This document shows, one piece after another, positions 12,076-24,670 of a stretch of DNA of 64,000 nt; positions within the stretch are counted from its first letter, which is position 1; every line of letters begins with the position of its first letter. A program made the translations under genes and the position numbers. This DNA is from Pascua guehoae (Eukaryota > Basidiomycota > Tremellomycetes > Trichosporonales > Trichosporonaceae): the NCBI GenBank assembly GCA_001600415.1, contig BCJX01000008.1, positions 463,262-527,261 on the forward strand, in the 5' to 3' direction. The notes beneath the pieces were generated by a model. It searched no databases and was not told where the DNA came from. It worked only from the letters and a program-made list of their open reading frames with translations.

Positions 12076-15000
12076 GTACGGGGCCTGGCTGGGTACGAGA
12101 AAGGCCCGCCGTAGAAACGACGAGGGTCCACTTGCTGCACCCCCTCGGAGACTGCCACGCCCCAGCCTGGCCTCACCGTGGCAGTCTTGCGAACGCGCCA
12201 GTCCTACATGAACGATGAATTTCCAAATCGACGCTGCGCTTGCTGGCGTGTACCCGACGCTCTCTAAGTAGACGCGCCCATCTGAAATTCGGTTGGCTTC
12301 TTGACAGTAGTAGCACATCCTGTCCAGCGCCCGACGTCGTACAGCATCGGACAACCTCTCGACTGCACTGAAGGGTACGCTCCCACTATCCCTCTGACCT
12401 AAATCCCCACACCGGTTTCCCGGGTATGCCCACCAGGCCGATCCACCCACCCGCCCAGGCCCGTGCGGGCGATTGCCGACATAGCCAGCGCCACATTAAA
12501 ACCCCACCTTTGTGATTTTTCGGTGTGGCTGTTGGGTTTTTTTTTCGGACGACACCGGTCGCCGGACATGGCCGCCGGATATCGGATACCGACCCGCCGT
12601 ATCGTGCGCGTACGCGTAGGGGCACAATGTCGGGCGCCGAGGGCGAGGGTGAGATCTGCGGCGTCTGGTGCGAGGTGGCTTGGCGCGAGGATGGGTTGTG
12701 GAGGCATGGAGGGGCTGGTGGGGCGCCACGGGTCCGTGTGGGGCGGTGTGGGCAGGGGCAGGGAGGTGTGGCCGCGGAGGGGGACAGCGGGGCCACGGTG
12801 ACAAGTGAGGGGTATCAAGGGTGTCCCCGGGATGAAGAGACTGGGTCGAGTTTTGCGAGGTTTTGGCGGCGGGCGAATCGACGCGTTGGACTCTGTCAGA
12901 GCCGGGTGCCAAGACACGGGTGGGGCAGCATAATGAGCTGTCTGCGTCCTCGGTCCGCCCCCTTGTGCTGTCTGACTCTGGGTCTAGGTCGGTGCTGGGT
13001 CGGTGCGTATCAGCGGATGGATTTGGATTTTCCTGCCTTTCTTGCATTTCCTGGCCGCATAACGCCGTCTGCACGTTGCACATGTGCCGAGTGCGGCTTG
13101 GGCTTCGGCTTGAGCTTCGGCATCGTTGCGGCGTGGCAATGTGGCGGCATTTGATTTTGGCGCCACAGAGACGAGACTCGGACCGGGCGTGTTTTGGAGG
13201 GCCAAAGGAAGAGCCAGGGGGCAGCCAAAGGGGATAGCCAGGGGAGCCAAACGGGAGCCAAAGGGGTGACGAGCGAGTGGGGGAGCGCACGACCCTCGTC
13301 GATGTGTCGAGACCCAGAGATTTCCTCCTTCCTGGCCAGCTGGGGGATTGATAGCGCGTTGCCTGTTCTGTGATTGCTCATTTCTCATTGCGATTGCTCA
13401 CTGCGTTTTTCTCATTGCGCCTTTTTTTTTTCCTGGGGAATCTTTTGGTTTTTTTTTTTTATTGTTAATAACATCAGGGATCTTCGAGAGAAGAGAGCAG
13501 TGCCCACTGCCAATGAAAAAGGCCTGTGCTGTGTCAATTCTGTGCTGTAACGAACAATAAGCTGCGACAAACTACGTGTCACTGTTGAATGCTGCAGGTT
13601 GTTCCAATTGCTCAGCTGTACGCAGACCTCGGCAGTCAGGAGCAGGTGCTCAGCCGAGCTGATCGATTCATCCCAGCCCATGCCTCATCTCACATTCACA
13701 TGGTCCCCGCTCATCCCCCACGTGCCATGGGCCCCAGATCCATGATCCACAGAGCAGGATCGCTGTGGCATGTGTATCACATTTCCCCAGTGCGCAGCGT
13801 TTCGTCTGGCCAACACTATCTCCACGGGCCCAGGATCCCACGCTCAGGTTTTGCCGCCATTCACACGTCGGCCAATTGGTGTAGTGCACCCCGCGCGTTG
13901 GACGCCACGGGACGCGCACCGTACACCACTTGGCCACTTGCACAGTTTGCAGACGCCGTTTCCGACGAGTGCCAAGACAATGCAAGCCACAAAGGACACT
14001 GTGCACAAAGGGGTGCGGCACGACGACGCGTGGCGTGTCCATTCGGATCTTGGCCATTCGCCGTCCTTGTCCTTATCCTCGCCACCCAACGCCCACCGAC
14101 GCCCACCTCTTGACCCCTTTCGATCGACGCCCTTGCCCCCCTGTAGATTAGTGTAAAATTGCGTCTTCACCCCCTCCCACATGCCCAGTCGCCGCCGCGT
14201 CGCCGTCCTTGGCATTGGTCTTTTGGTGCCGAATTGCACAACAAATCGCCCCGCCCCCCTTCCCTCGCATGCGCGTCGCGTCCTTTACACGCTGGGAGCG
14301 GGGCGGGGTTGTATCTCGCGCCGGGTGTCCCTCACCGTCAAGCCGACCTCGCATGCCTCGTCTCGGGCCGCGCACGCCGCATTCCTCGCGCCGAGGCTTG
14401 CCTGACACTTTCGCACCCCCGCCCCCGTACCCCGTGTGGGTTACCTGAACTGCATGTGCCCCGCACACCCACCCTATCCTGGCGCCCCGTGTACCCCCGT
14501 GTACCCCCGTGTCAGCGTTCCTCGACCGCCAGTGTCCCTCGCAGTGTCCCCGCAATGCAAACAAAAACAACTGTCTCCCGGTGTCTGTCTTTTACCCATG
14601 TGCACGAGGCCCGTGCGGGCGCTCGCCCCCCGGCCCCCTCGTTGTTCCTAGTGTCCCCGACATGCCCGACAGCTAGTGTACGCCCACCCGTGTTCCCTCC
14701 CCGGCAGTCTTTGTAGCACAGTTTCCTCTCGGCCACCCAGCTCAACTTGCAGCCGGATTGGCAGTGTGCATTCTTCCGGTTGGGCGGGTGCATTGCGTCG
14801 CTTGAATCGTCGCTCGCATGCTCGTCTCGCCAAACCGTCGTCACGAACTCAACATTACCCATCCATCCCAGATCACAAGGTCGATTCCCCAAAGTCGCCC
14901 CCCGATACGAATGACGCACAGACCGCTGCCACCACGGAATCTGGGCCTGCCTTCATTTACCAGTGTTCTCCCACGTGAACGCCAAGCCTGCCCACACCTG

Positions 15001-16436
15001 AATGGACAGAACACACAGCCTGGGGGGCCATCAGGGGGGATCGCATCCCGATGCTCGGTTGCGGGCCACAGGACTCAGGCACGAGATCAGCAGGGGCGGG
15101 CCACCAGTCGTTGGTCGTGTGGCCCCAGGCCGGCCCCGCACGCGGACTTTTGGCAGCTCCACACTCGGTTGGCCCGTGGCCCAGGGTGGGGGTAACCATG
15201 TGCCTTGTCCATGTGCATGTGCCATGACATGCTCAACAAGTAAGCGCGCCGTTGTATCCCCGTTGCGCCGTTGCCCGCTGCGCCGTTGCGCCGTTACGCC
15301 GTTGTGTGGTGCAGAAAGACGCCGAGGTCACAAGACATGGTCTCGGGTGCACCTGGCGAGCGACGCGAATTGGGCTTCGGTACAGCTGTCCAATTACCAC
15401 GCGAGTGACCGCCTGCACCTGCATCGACGATGGGTGGCAGCCCACAGCTCAAAGCTCACAGCATCCTCCACCCAGCACTCGGCATCCTTTGCTGCAGCCT
15501 AGAGTGCCTCCACCGCGGCCGTGCAGGTGCCACCTCCCACTGGCTTGGCAGGGTTGTCTTGACAGGGGACACAGGGGGTGAGGTTTCTCGGCAAAATTGC
15601 GGCAAATCCAGCCCACATGGCCCAGCCCCAGTTGCATGGCTGCCTGGGGATCTGGGGATGAGGGCAGCATCAGCGGCAGTACCATATGCACGCGCGGGAG
15701 CCGTAACACTAGGTTCTGGGGTGCGATGCAGGGGTGGTAACTAGTTGAGCGTATCGAGGCCATGGAGCTAATAATAATAGAGGCACCGGGGCGCGCATCA
15801 TCATCATGGGCATTGCGGTGGGCACGGCTGTACGGCAGCCGATCACGGAATGTCCATGGTGGGTGGGGTGTGGAAATAAAACAGGCGCACGCGAGTACGC
15901 GAGGTTAACGAACACTACGTGCACTACTATAGTGTGTCCCCCAGCGCCCAGCGGCCAGGAGCCGCCTTCTGTCAGCTGTGCGGTGCATGTGAGGCGGGAG
16001 AGTGCGGGTACGGGCCCCGCCGACGTTTGTTAATAATAATGGGCATGCGACCATAATGAAATGGCAGCAAGGTGGCACATGGGCACGCGGCCATGTGCCC
16101 AATAACGTGCAATACTTCTCTCCGCCTGCCCCACATGCCGCCCATTAGCGCAAGTCTAGCGCGCTTGTGGATCACAGGTGAGCATGTGGGTTTGTAATCG
16201 AATGCGGCATCGGCGCATGGCCAAAGGGGGGTCACTGGGTCATCGCAGGGCGCGCGCAGCGGCATGGGTGGCATGCTGGGCCATGTGCATGTCCATGTGT
16301 ACAACTCGGCGTCTTTGCCTCTCACGCCCCCCGCTCTCTGCCCTCTGGCTCCTGACTGCTCAGGAGCATGGCACTCGGGGCCCGGTACCCGGGGCATTCT
16401 CTCGTGCCCACATGGCGGGGCGCTCGTGGCATGCAC

Positions 16437-16474
16437 CGTGCAAACGTGCAAACGTGCAAACGTGCAAACGTGCC
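16437..16474. repeat. 9-bp tandem repeat, CGTGCAAA unit
   Basis: CGTGCAAA(C) occurs four times in a row and ends in CGTGCCCC. Each unit resembles half of the hairpin arm of the dispersed two-hairpin element, possibly by chance. Confidence 0.9.
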
Positions 16475-18550
16475 CCCCATTGACTGGTATTGACCCCTGT
16501 GGGAGGAGGAATGCGGCGTAGATGTGTGTGTTTTCATTGCTCGGTGTACCGGTGTTGCGCCATGCATGTTGCACTGCGTCGAGTCTCCTCTCGTCTCCTA
16601 TCGTCTCGCCTACCTTGTCTCGGCTGATTGGAATAGAGGAATGCTGGCGTGCATCAGAGACAAACCCTGCTGCGCATCATGCACATGCCTCGGTCCTCGG
16701 TCGTGTCGATTTTTTTTTGTCCAACCCAATCCCTTGCTCGCATTGGATACATGCTTTATTGTTTGGGTGCACGCCGCAGGCCACCCTGGTGAGAGATATC
16801 AGCCGCGTGACTAACTTTGCATGCCGCGGGGCCACAAACAAATGGCCACGTCGTTGGGCATGGCGCCCCAGCAGTCCCAGCCATAGCCCTAGTGCCAGGG
16901 ACGGGAATAAAAATCATCGCGATCAAACTGGTATTCGGAAAATCCAAGTCAATGAGTCATGCACACGACTCGGCTTGGAACACTAGCCGTTGGGCGCCAC
17001 TTGTTCCCTCGGGGCTGGAGAACAGAGGCATGGAATTCATATCATGCCGCTTGGCCGCGGGCTCAGTGGAAGGCAGAATGCAGGCTATCAGACGGCTGTC
17101 TTGCTGTCTCGTCTCGTTGTCTGAGTGGTCGGTCCGAGCATGGTATGGTTTTCCCCCAGAAGTCTGGACCGGCGCGTGAGACAAGAGCAATAAAAGAGAA
17201 AATAAATAAATGATTCCATGGCGCCCTCTCTCCGTGAAATACCGTGAATCCCCCGGTACGTTATTTCTGACGCCGCCCGTCTTCGCACCGGCCGGTCCGG
17301 TGTGGACGAAGGGATGAGGCCAAAAGGTGGAGGTGGGTGGCTAGTGGCTCGGGTGCTCGGGGTTTTGGAAGCCTGCGCTCGGTCCCTCGGCACAAGATCG
17401 GCAGTTTTTTTGGAAACGCCCAGGCAGGGATGCCATGACGCCACGCAACCCCCAACGCAGGATTGCAGGATCCTTCCTTCCTTCCCTCTCTGTCCTCCAG
17501 GATAGTGGCCATCCGCGTGGGGCCCAGGTCGAGCCAGCATGGGCCCTGGTTGCGCCTTTTTTCTCTCGTTGCTGTCGCCCAGGTCCCAAAGGCTGTCAGC
17601 TGACAGCCTAAATCAAATAACCGGGACAAGGGGCCGAGGGGCCGAGGGGGGAACCTAGGGCGACATGGCGACATGCGACACGAGGCGCGAGGCACGGCCG
17701 GGCACGAGGCAAGGACGTGGGCACGTTGTGTTGGGGCACCATGGCACACCCAAGGCACAAGACCAGCGTCCCAGCGCCCGGGGCCGGCCAAACGGAAAAT
17801 GCACCCACAACGCAGAAACACATGGGCACACTACTGTCGAGTGCATGTGCTCACCCCACAGCCTTCATCGGGTCAATGCATGCATGCACCACGGGCACGG
17901 CATCCACCCCCTGTTGTTGCGAGACCTGCAAAGAAAACAAGGACGTGCCGCCGTGCTGCCCGTTGGGCGTGATTGGGCAACGGCGTGGATGCCGTTCCTG
18001 TGTGGTGCCAAGGGGAGGGGAGGGAGAAGAGCCAGTGTTCCGACTCGGGGGGGCGGCGGTAAGGCCGGTAGGATGGCACGCGAGCCAAAGACACGAGATG
18101 CAGTTGGTTGGGGGGGTCTAGCCTAAATGGCCGTTAATCAAGGCTAGGGGACGATCACGCACGCACGCGCGTACGCACGACACTGCCCTGCCCATCTGGC
18201 ATTTCTCTTGTCGTCTGGGCATTTCTCACCTGAATCAGCTGGCGAGCCCACATGCCCGGCCCTAGCCGCGGTATCGGCAACACCCTTTGCTCGCTCCCCA
18301 CTGGCCCAGTGGCCCAGTGGCCAGGGGGCGCTGTTGGCCGCAGTCGGGCGTCTGCCTCTGCACGTGCACATTTGTCTTGCCTGGTACAGCACATACACAG
18401 TACGATGCGAGATCTCCCCCAATCCAAAGTTTGCGATTAACCGCTTGCAGCGCCAAAACAGACGAGGCAAAGGGGCAGAGCAAAGGAAGAGTCCCGCCCC
18501 TGTCCTTGTGCCTAGAGCGCTGATCGCCGCTGCCGGCACGAGCCCATGAC

Positions 18551-21427
18551 CATTGCCGCTCACTGCCCTCTTTGTCCGGTGCGTCTCCCGAAGCAAACCA
18601 AACCACCACCACCTCACATCGTTTTGCGCATGCGGCGGCCATTATGCCATTTTCTCTCTGCTTCGTTTTGGTGTGCATCCCAGCGTACCAGTGTGTTTGA
18701 GTTGTGTGTGGGATGCATGCCTTCTGCATCTTCTGTGGGCCCTATTGCCCTGCTCCTCCCCTGCTTCCTGCTGCTCCCCTACCTCGGATGACGCGCCGAA
18801 TCACCCGCGGCCCCGCGCCAAATCCGATCCCGACCCTCGTTTACGGCGGTATCCGGCCCGGCACATGGGCACATTATTGAACCGGGGCCAACAGACGTAG
18901 ACACACCCCCAACCCACCACTTTTTTGCTGCTTGCTGCTTGCTGCAAAGGTCCTGGGTGCTGGTCGCTGGCTGGCATGCTGGTACCACGCTGTACCGCTG
19001 CCGCATTGCCTGTTCTGTGACTCGCTTGCCTCGTTGCCCCGGTCCGACTGCTCCATTCCGGCCAAACCATACCGTACCAAACCCAGTTGAACCCCACCCC
19101 GTCCCATCACAAACACCTCGACAGGGTGCCAAGCCCAGTCGTCAGCTGGTGCCGCAACTCAACTACCCCCGTGACTGTCGCCGTTGTGGTTGCCGCAGCC
19201 CACCTGCCACCTTTATCCTTGCAATCCCTACGTTCCCCACCCACCTGCTACCCACCACATTCATTCCGTCCCTTTGTCGTTCGTTCGATCCACCACGGTT
19301 GTTCGGTAGTCTCGGTTCCTCTGCCTCAACCCTCCCTCCAACCCCCGCCTCCCCCCGACACACTACCGCACATCTTCCATCCAGCCGAGCCAGCAAAGGC
19401 ACGGCAGCACCCCCTACGCCCTCCGCCCCCGACCCCACGCGCCCCACGCCCCCCCACGCCCCCTATCGAACACTACTGCGGTATACCCTTGGCGCCGACA
19501 GAGTGCAGAGGGAAACAAGACGGCACTCGAACCGAGGAAGGCCTCCGCCTGCCTGCCCGTCTGCACCCTATCACCCTTTGCTGGGTCCAACTCGTCGCTC
19601 CATCTTCCTCTTTCTCGTTGCTCCGGTTCGGCCTGTCACTTTGACTGTCACTCTCTCGCCTCGGACACACACCCCACCGCGCCGTCGCTGTTACTCTACG
19701 TCTGCGCCTCTATTGTTTGTCGCTCGCACGCCCAGCGCCTCGACACACTGCGCAGGTTGCCCACCGACTGCCGCCCCAGACCTCGAGCAAACCTCGGTAC
19801 TGCGCAACGACAGACAAGCCACCAACCTACACGCTCGAAGCGCGCTCTTCGAGCTAGCTGCCTTGTCTTGCCTGTCCAGGACAAGGGATACGATACAATC
19901 TCGTCACCTGGGCTTCGATCAACCCACGCCGAGCTAGTCACTCCACCGTGGCTGCGAGCACCGCCCTGGTACCACGCCCCATCGTTGTCACTCGACCCAT
20001 CACACCACCTTCCTCGCTCTGCAAGATCTATTGTCGTCTTTGCTCTACTATCTCGGCACATTCGCACCCACGCCGACGTCGCTTCCAAACGCAGGTGTGC
20101 AGCAGTACTGAACCGTGCTCGCCGCCGAGAACGCCCCGAACGTGCCGACCACAATATTACCGGGCCGACCACGTTCCCTGTGCAAGCACAAAAGTTCCAG
20201 CAATCTACTCGCCGCAAATAACTGTTTGGTGCACGTCTCGACCTGCGGTGAATAGAACAGGCAGAGAAGCAAGGAGACGCGCAACGAAAAGGGGCTGCCG
20301 CCACACGGTCGCTATCCAATACCTGGCGCGCGCCCACCCTCGCATCCTTGTCGCCGGTTCGTCTACCGATTCGTTGACCCCCCGTTGGCCAGTTGTACCC
20401 CTCGTGTCCCTCTTCCCTTTCGGATTCTCGATCTCGCCAAAGCCTCCAACCCAACGCCACGCCCTGTTGGCCAACGCCCACTCCCACTCTCCGACCACCC
20501 ACCACTGTGTCCCTGTAATTCGCAGTCTCTCTGCGCCACGCCACGTCCGCCAGAAAGACTGTGATCTGTCATCTGTCATCTGTATCCACCCTCTGTCTCT
20601 CTCTCTCTCTGCCCCCTTCCCTGGCTGGGCTTGTTCCGTATTTTTCCCTGGCGGCACCAAAACTCGCGAAACCGAGCCAACGGCCCAAAACGACCCTTGA
20701 CCCGACCCTCGCCTTTTTTCCTTCTGTCCACCTTTTTCCCCCCAAGGCACGGCTGCTGCACGTTGCGAGCCGGCGGCTTGACGAGGGCCCCTCATCCCCC
20801 CACCAACCACCTGATCGGCAGTCCCAACACACTCCCCACATCCCACAGGACCCACACACCACACAGGCCCACACGCCTCTCCCCCCCTCCCCCCGTCCAT
20901 ACCCCCCCCCCCCCCCCTCCCCCTCCCCCCAGCGCCAAGAACGGCCCGCGCCTCGCCTCGACCCAACAGCCAACTCGAGCCAGCCAGCCAGCCCACAAAG
21001 CCCCCCTTTTGCTGGGTATTCTGTCTCGTCTCGCTTTTTTCCCGCTCCTCGGTCTGTGAATCAGTTTCACAATACACGAACAAGCCAGTCGTGCACCTTG
21101 ACATCGTCCCACGCCTCCATCCACCTGCTCTTGACATTGGATTGTTGCCGCCGACTGCAGCACGCATTTTTGGGTAGTAACAACTTTTGTTGCCTTGCTA
21201 CACCAGCCGCCACCTCGACCCTCGTCGACTTTTATCACAACTGTCGATATCGGAGCCTGCACCGGGTGCTGTTTACCTCGGCTCGTACCGGGTCAAGTTT
21301 GGATTATTCCCGCCATCCCCCAGCGTCATTCCTCACTGTTAATTCGCACGAGACGACGTTGCAACCCCTCGTCGACAGACAATTGCCTCGACCACCGCCT
21401 GGTCCGCCTCGGAAACTCGGCAAAGTG
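18551..21427 (+). promoter_or_regulatory. Pyrimidine-rich region leading into the bHLH gene
   Basis: From roughly 18.6 kb the plus strand becomes strongly C/T rich and stays so up to the bHLH start codon, with a poly-C run near 20905-20930. The frame of the bHLH protein stays open back to about 20561 but has no ATG before 21428. This looks like a promoter followed by a long CT-rich 5' leader on the sense strand. Translations across it are Pro/Ser/Thr/Arg rich and do not resemble protein. Confidence 0.45.
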
Positions 21428-23173
21428 ATGCCATACTCACCCCAGTCCGAGCGTGCACCCGCCCTTGCCATGTCGATCCCCATCCCCTACGCCGAGCGCA
21501 GCCCGCGTGGATTGCCTTCCCCCGGCGCACGCTCCCCTTCCTCGCTTTCATCATACCGTGCCCACCCATATCCCCGCCGCCAGAGTGTGGGCAACACCCC
21601 ACAAGACGACCGCATTTTTCTGCCACCACCCAATAGTGGTGCGCCACTCCACGTCCTCCACGAACGGCAGTCTGGCCACGGCGACCCACGCGACGCTCGC
21701 AACGGTGGCGACTCGAGGGATGCCCGTGACCCTCGCGACCAGCGTGACCCCCGTGATGGCCACCACGTCCGCGACCGAAGCGACTCGCGTGGGTCGCGCG
21801 AGTCGCGCGACTCCATGCCCACCCCCCAGTCGACGACTCGCCCACCCCTGCCCCGCACCCAAAGTGATCACTCTGCTCGCTACTCTATGGGCGACCGTTA
21901 CCCTCTACCCTCGTTTGCTTCGCTCTCCGCCTCGGCCACTGCCACAAGTTCACCCGGCAGCCAACATTCGCGCCACCTGAACGGCAGCATGGGTCCACCA
22001 CCCCCCGCGTCACCCGAGAGTTCTCGCGCCGCCTCACCAAAACTGTTTTCGCTTGGCGGGCTCCGCCCGTCGTATTCGTACGACTCGCCCGTCAATGGCC
22101 AACACCCAAACGGTGCCGGGCGCGATAGGGATAGCGGCCGCCCCGACGACCGATCACCCGGCGGCCACAGCAGCCACAGTGGACATGGCCACGCCCCGCC
22201 CCAACCACCCCAGCCCCACATGTCGCCAGCGGGTGGAGGTCGCCACCTCGCCCCCGGACCTAGCCCGGGCCACGGCCCTTCGCCTGGTCCCGGCCCCGGA
22301 GCAAACTGCTACCGCACCAACCCGTCTCCTCCACGGTATCGTGATGCGTCCCCGCCCTTACGCTCCATCCAACAGAGCATGGCCCCGTCGCCATATCCTC
22401 CGGAAGCATATATGCATGCCCCGACCGCAGGCCGCTCACGCTCGCACTCGGCTGCGTCGGCCCTTTCATCACGCTACGGCCCACCCACCGCCAGCGCCCC
22501 TGTCGCGGCAGCGCGGAGCGCAAGCTCGTCTGACGGAGGCGACTGGCCCACGCCTCAGACGCCACGTGGCGAGTATGGTGGTGGACAGAGCAGGCGGCTC
22601 GCGCACCTCAAGTCGGAGCAGAAGCGGCGCGAGTGAGTACGGCGTGTTCCAGGTGTTTATTCTTGGGGACGGCAGAATATTGTGCCAACCAATTGGTCAT
22701 CTGTAGTGCGGCGTAAACATAAACCGTGGCTCTGAAAGCGCAGCAGGAAAATTATTTTGTGACATGGAGCTGACATTTCCAGATCTATCAACACTGGATT
22801 CCAATCCCTGCGTGCCGCCCTTCCCTCGTCGATCGCGACAGACTCCAAGGCCATTATCCTCCGCAAGGCCGTCTCGCACATTGACCACCTCGAGGCGCTG
22901 CTCCGCAAGGCCGGCATCCCCATCTCGCCCCCGCTCAACCAGTCGCCCGTCTCTGCGCCCCCAGGGCTCGCGCGTGGCGACTCGGGGAGCACGGGTGACG
23001 ACGACATGGGTGTCATTGCCGATGCCGACGAGCTCGCCGACGACGTCGACATGGACATGCGTTCCGCCGTCCGCGACGTGAGCCATCTCAAGGTCGACAG
23101 GGACAAGGGCTGGGAGGAGGTGCAGGTCGAGGACATTGACCTCGACCGCAAGCCCATTGTCCAGTCTGCGTAG
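21428..23173 (+). CDS. bHLH transcription factor
   Basis: Two exons, 21428-22632 and 22783-23173, encode 531 residues; the 150-nt intron (GTGAGT...CCAG) splits the bHLH domain. The first 385 residues are disordered, rich in Pro, Ser, Arg and Gly, with an RDxRD-type repeat encoded near 21680-21790. The basic region and helix 1 (RRLAHLKSEQKRRE then SINTGFQSLRAALP, about residues 388-416) are followed by a loop and helix 2 (SKAIILRKAVSHIDHLEALL). H, E and R of the HxxxExxRR pattern are present, so CANNTG-type E-box binding is expected. The domain most resembles the Mlx/Ino4-like group of fungal bHLH proteins, but the exact orthologue is not clear. An acidic C-terminal tail follows. 21428 is the first in-frame ATG. 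It probably acts as a dimer in the nucleus. Confidence 0.9.
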
Positions 23174-24670
23174 GGGTGTGCAGAACGGAGCCGTCTGGGC
23201 GGCGGGGCAAACGGCCCAGAGTTAGAGGTAGAGCGGGAGTAGAGGTAGAGCGGGTGTAGAAGGGGGCGCCACGCGCCAGAGACACACGTCAAGTCGGCCT
23301 CGAAGCGCGCCCGTTTCCAGCTCGAGCAAGAGGTATCGCACGCTCGAGGTCGGCACACACGCCAGTTCAGGTTTTTATTCGTCATCTTTTTTTTTTTCGT
23401 CTTCTTTTTTTTCCATCGGTTTTTCTTTTCGCTCGGTTGTCGCGTCCGTCGGTCGGTTGTTGCTCGCTCTCGGTCTGTTGGTTTGTCGGTTCTCGCAGTT
23501 CTCAGTTCGTCGCAGGGGATAGGTCGCGCCCCAGGCCACAAGAACAAGAATGGCCACGAAGGGGGAAAATGGGGGTTGGTTGGTGAACAGGGGCCTTTGT
23601 TCGTCTTTCTTTTTATTCCAGGGTTTTTTTATATATCGTGTTGTACGCTCTACGATACCTTGAGTTCATGTGTTCGCTGCGGCCTTGTGTGGGTGGCAAT
23701 TTGCGAGTTGTGTTTGTTGGGTAGGATGATGGAGGGGAGGGCAAAGCCGCTTCGAGGAAAGGGCACAAAGAGGGTACAAATGACTGGGCAACAAAAGAAC
23801 ATGCGAAAACTGATCTCGCGAGGAAAAGCATACGGGTGGTCCACGACAGAAGCACGTCCGAAGTCTCCGAAGTCCTCGTCCTCGAACAACTTGATTCCAC
23901 GACCGCATTCCCATTGCAGCTTGCATCTCGGGGCACAAGAATGCCCTTCGCCAGACGTATGCGCCACCGCTGGCTCGAGTCAAAAATACGCTCGTTGCGC
24001 ATTGACGAGCGCCCAAGGTGCTGCCTTTGAATAACATACTGAAGCTACGTGAAAACACGGGGGTTGGGGCAGGGAGGATTCGAACAATGGGGTCCAACCT
24101 TGGGCAATCAAAGTCGACAGGGAGGCCATCCATCGTACAATCGATAAACACGCACATTCCAGCGCTATCCGAGCCATCAAGGACTGTTAGGACACGCAGT
24201 AGATGCGAGAAGAATACCGGGGCCCCTGTCGGCTGTCACACACCGCACGGACATGGACTGCTGTTTATGAACAAGTGCTCGGTATCGTGGTCACTGACCA
24301 ATACGGGTAGACAACTACCCTCACGACGGCGACAAACCATGGTGCGCTGCGAAACCACCCCGGCATCGCTCCCGACCTGGTGCTCCTTGCCACTGCACCC
24401 ATTGGCCTGTGCGGGGCTCGGAGGTGGCAACCGCTTCTGGCTCGGGGCGACGTTTCTCCGCGTTGCGCCCATTGCGACTCGGCAGTGCATTCTGGGCCCC
24501 ACTGTGCAATGCAGACGGGGAGGCAAAGGGTGGGGCACTAGCACCTTGTTTAGCGAGGACAAACCAGCTTGTTCCCAGACGTACATGGATAAAGTAGAGT
24601 AGAGTATGTACCGGGGCAATCTCCCTTGCACCCGCCCAAAAACACCAACCCCCAACATACACGCGCGCGC
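23174..24670. other. Intergenic between convergent genes
   Basis: Poly-T tracts at about 23385-23420 and 23610-23635 probably belong to the 3' region of the bHLH transcript. The rest, up to the hydrolase stop codon on the other strand, contains no frame that looks real. Confidence 0.5.

Larger units (their letters stand above)
10838..18550. other. Gene-poor tract
   Basis: About 7.7 kb with no frame that looks like protein. Long open frames here (for example minus 12496-13290) are low-complexity Pro/Arg/Ser translations of GC-rich DNA, open on several frames at once. Local structure: a 147-bp tandem duplication at 11791-12075, GCCAAA-G(n) repeats near 13200-13270, GTGTACCCCC x3 near 14490-14513, CGCCGTTG repeats near 15265-15305, many CATGTG/CACATG words at 15190-16480 and a CGTGCAAA repeat at 16437-16474. 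No tRNA or transposon was seen. Confidence 0.5.

Noticed and set aside
12496..13290. 264-codon minus frame with an overlapping 209-codon plus frame
   Set aside because: Pro/Arg/Ser-rich translation of GC-rich DNA, open on both strands at once, with poly-T/poly-A interruption and no motif.
18939..19937. 332-codon plus frame
   Set aside because: Results from CT-rich sequence lacking stop-forming triplets. Composition is Pro/Thr/Ser/Arg without structure.
20561..21427. N-terminal extension of the bHLH protein
   Set aside because: Open frame but no ATG before 21428; treated as 5' leader.
24056..24130. tRNA-like GGATTCGAACAATGG on the plus strand
   Set aside because: The T-loop-like word TTCGAAT occurs on the minus strand, but the flanking T stem and acceptor do not pair and no anticodon arm was found.
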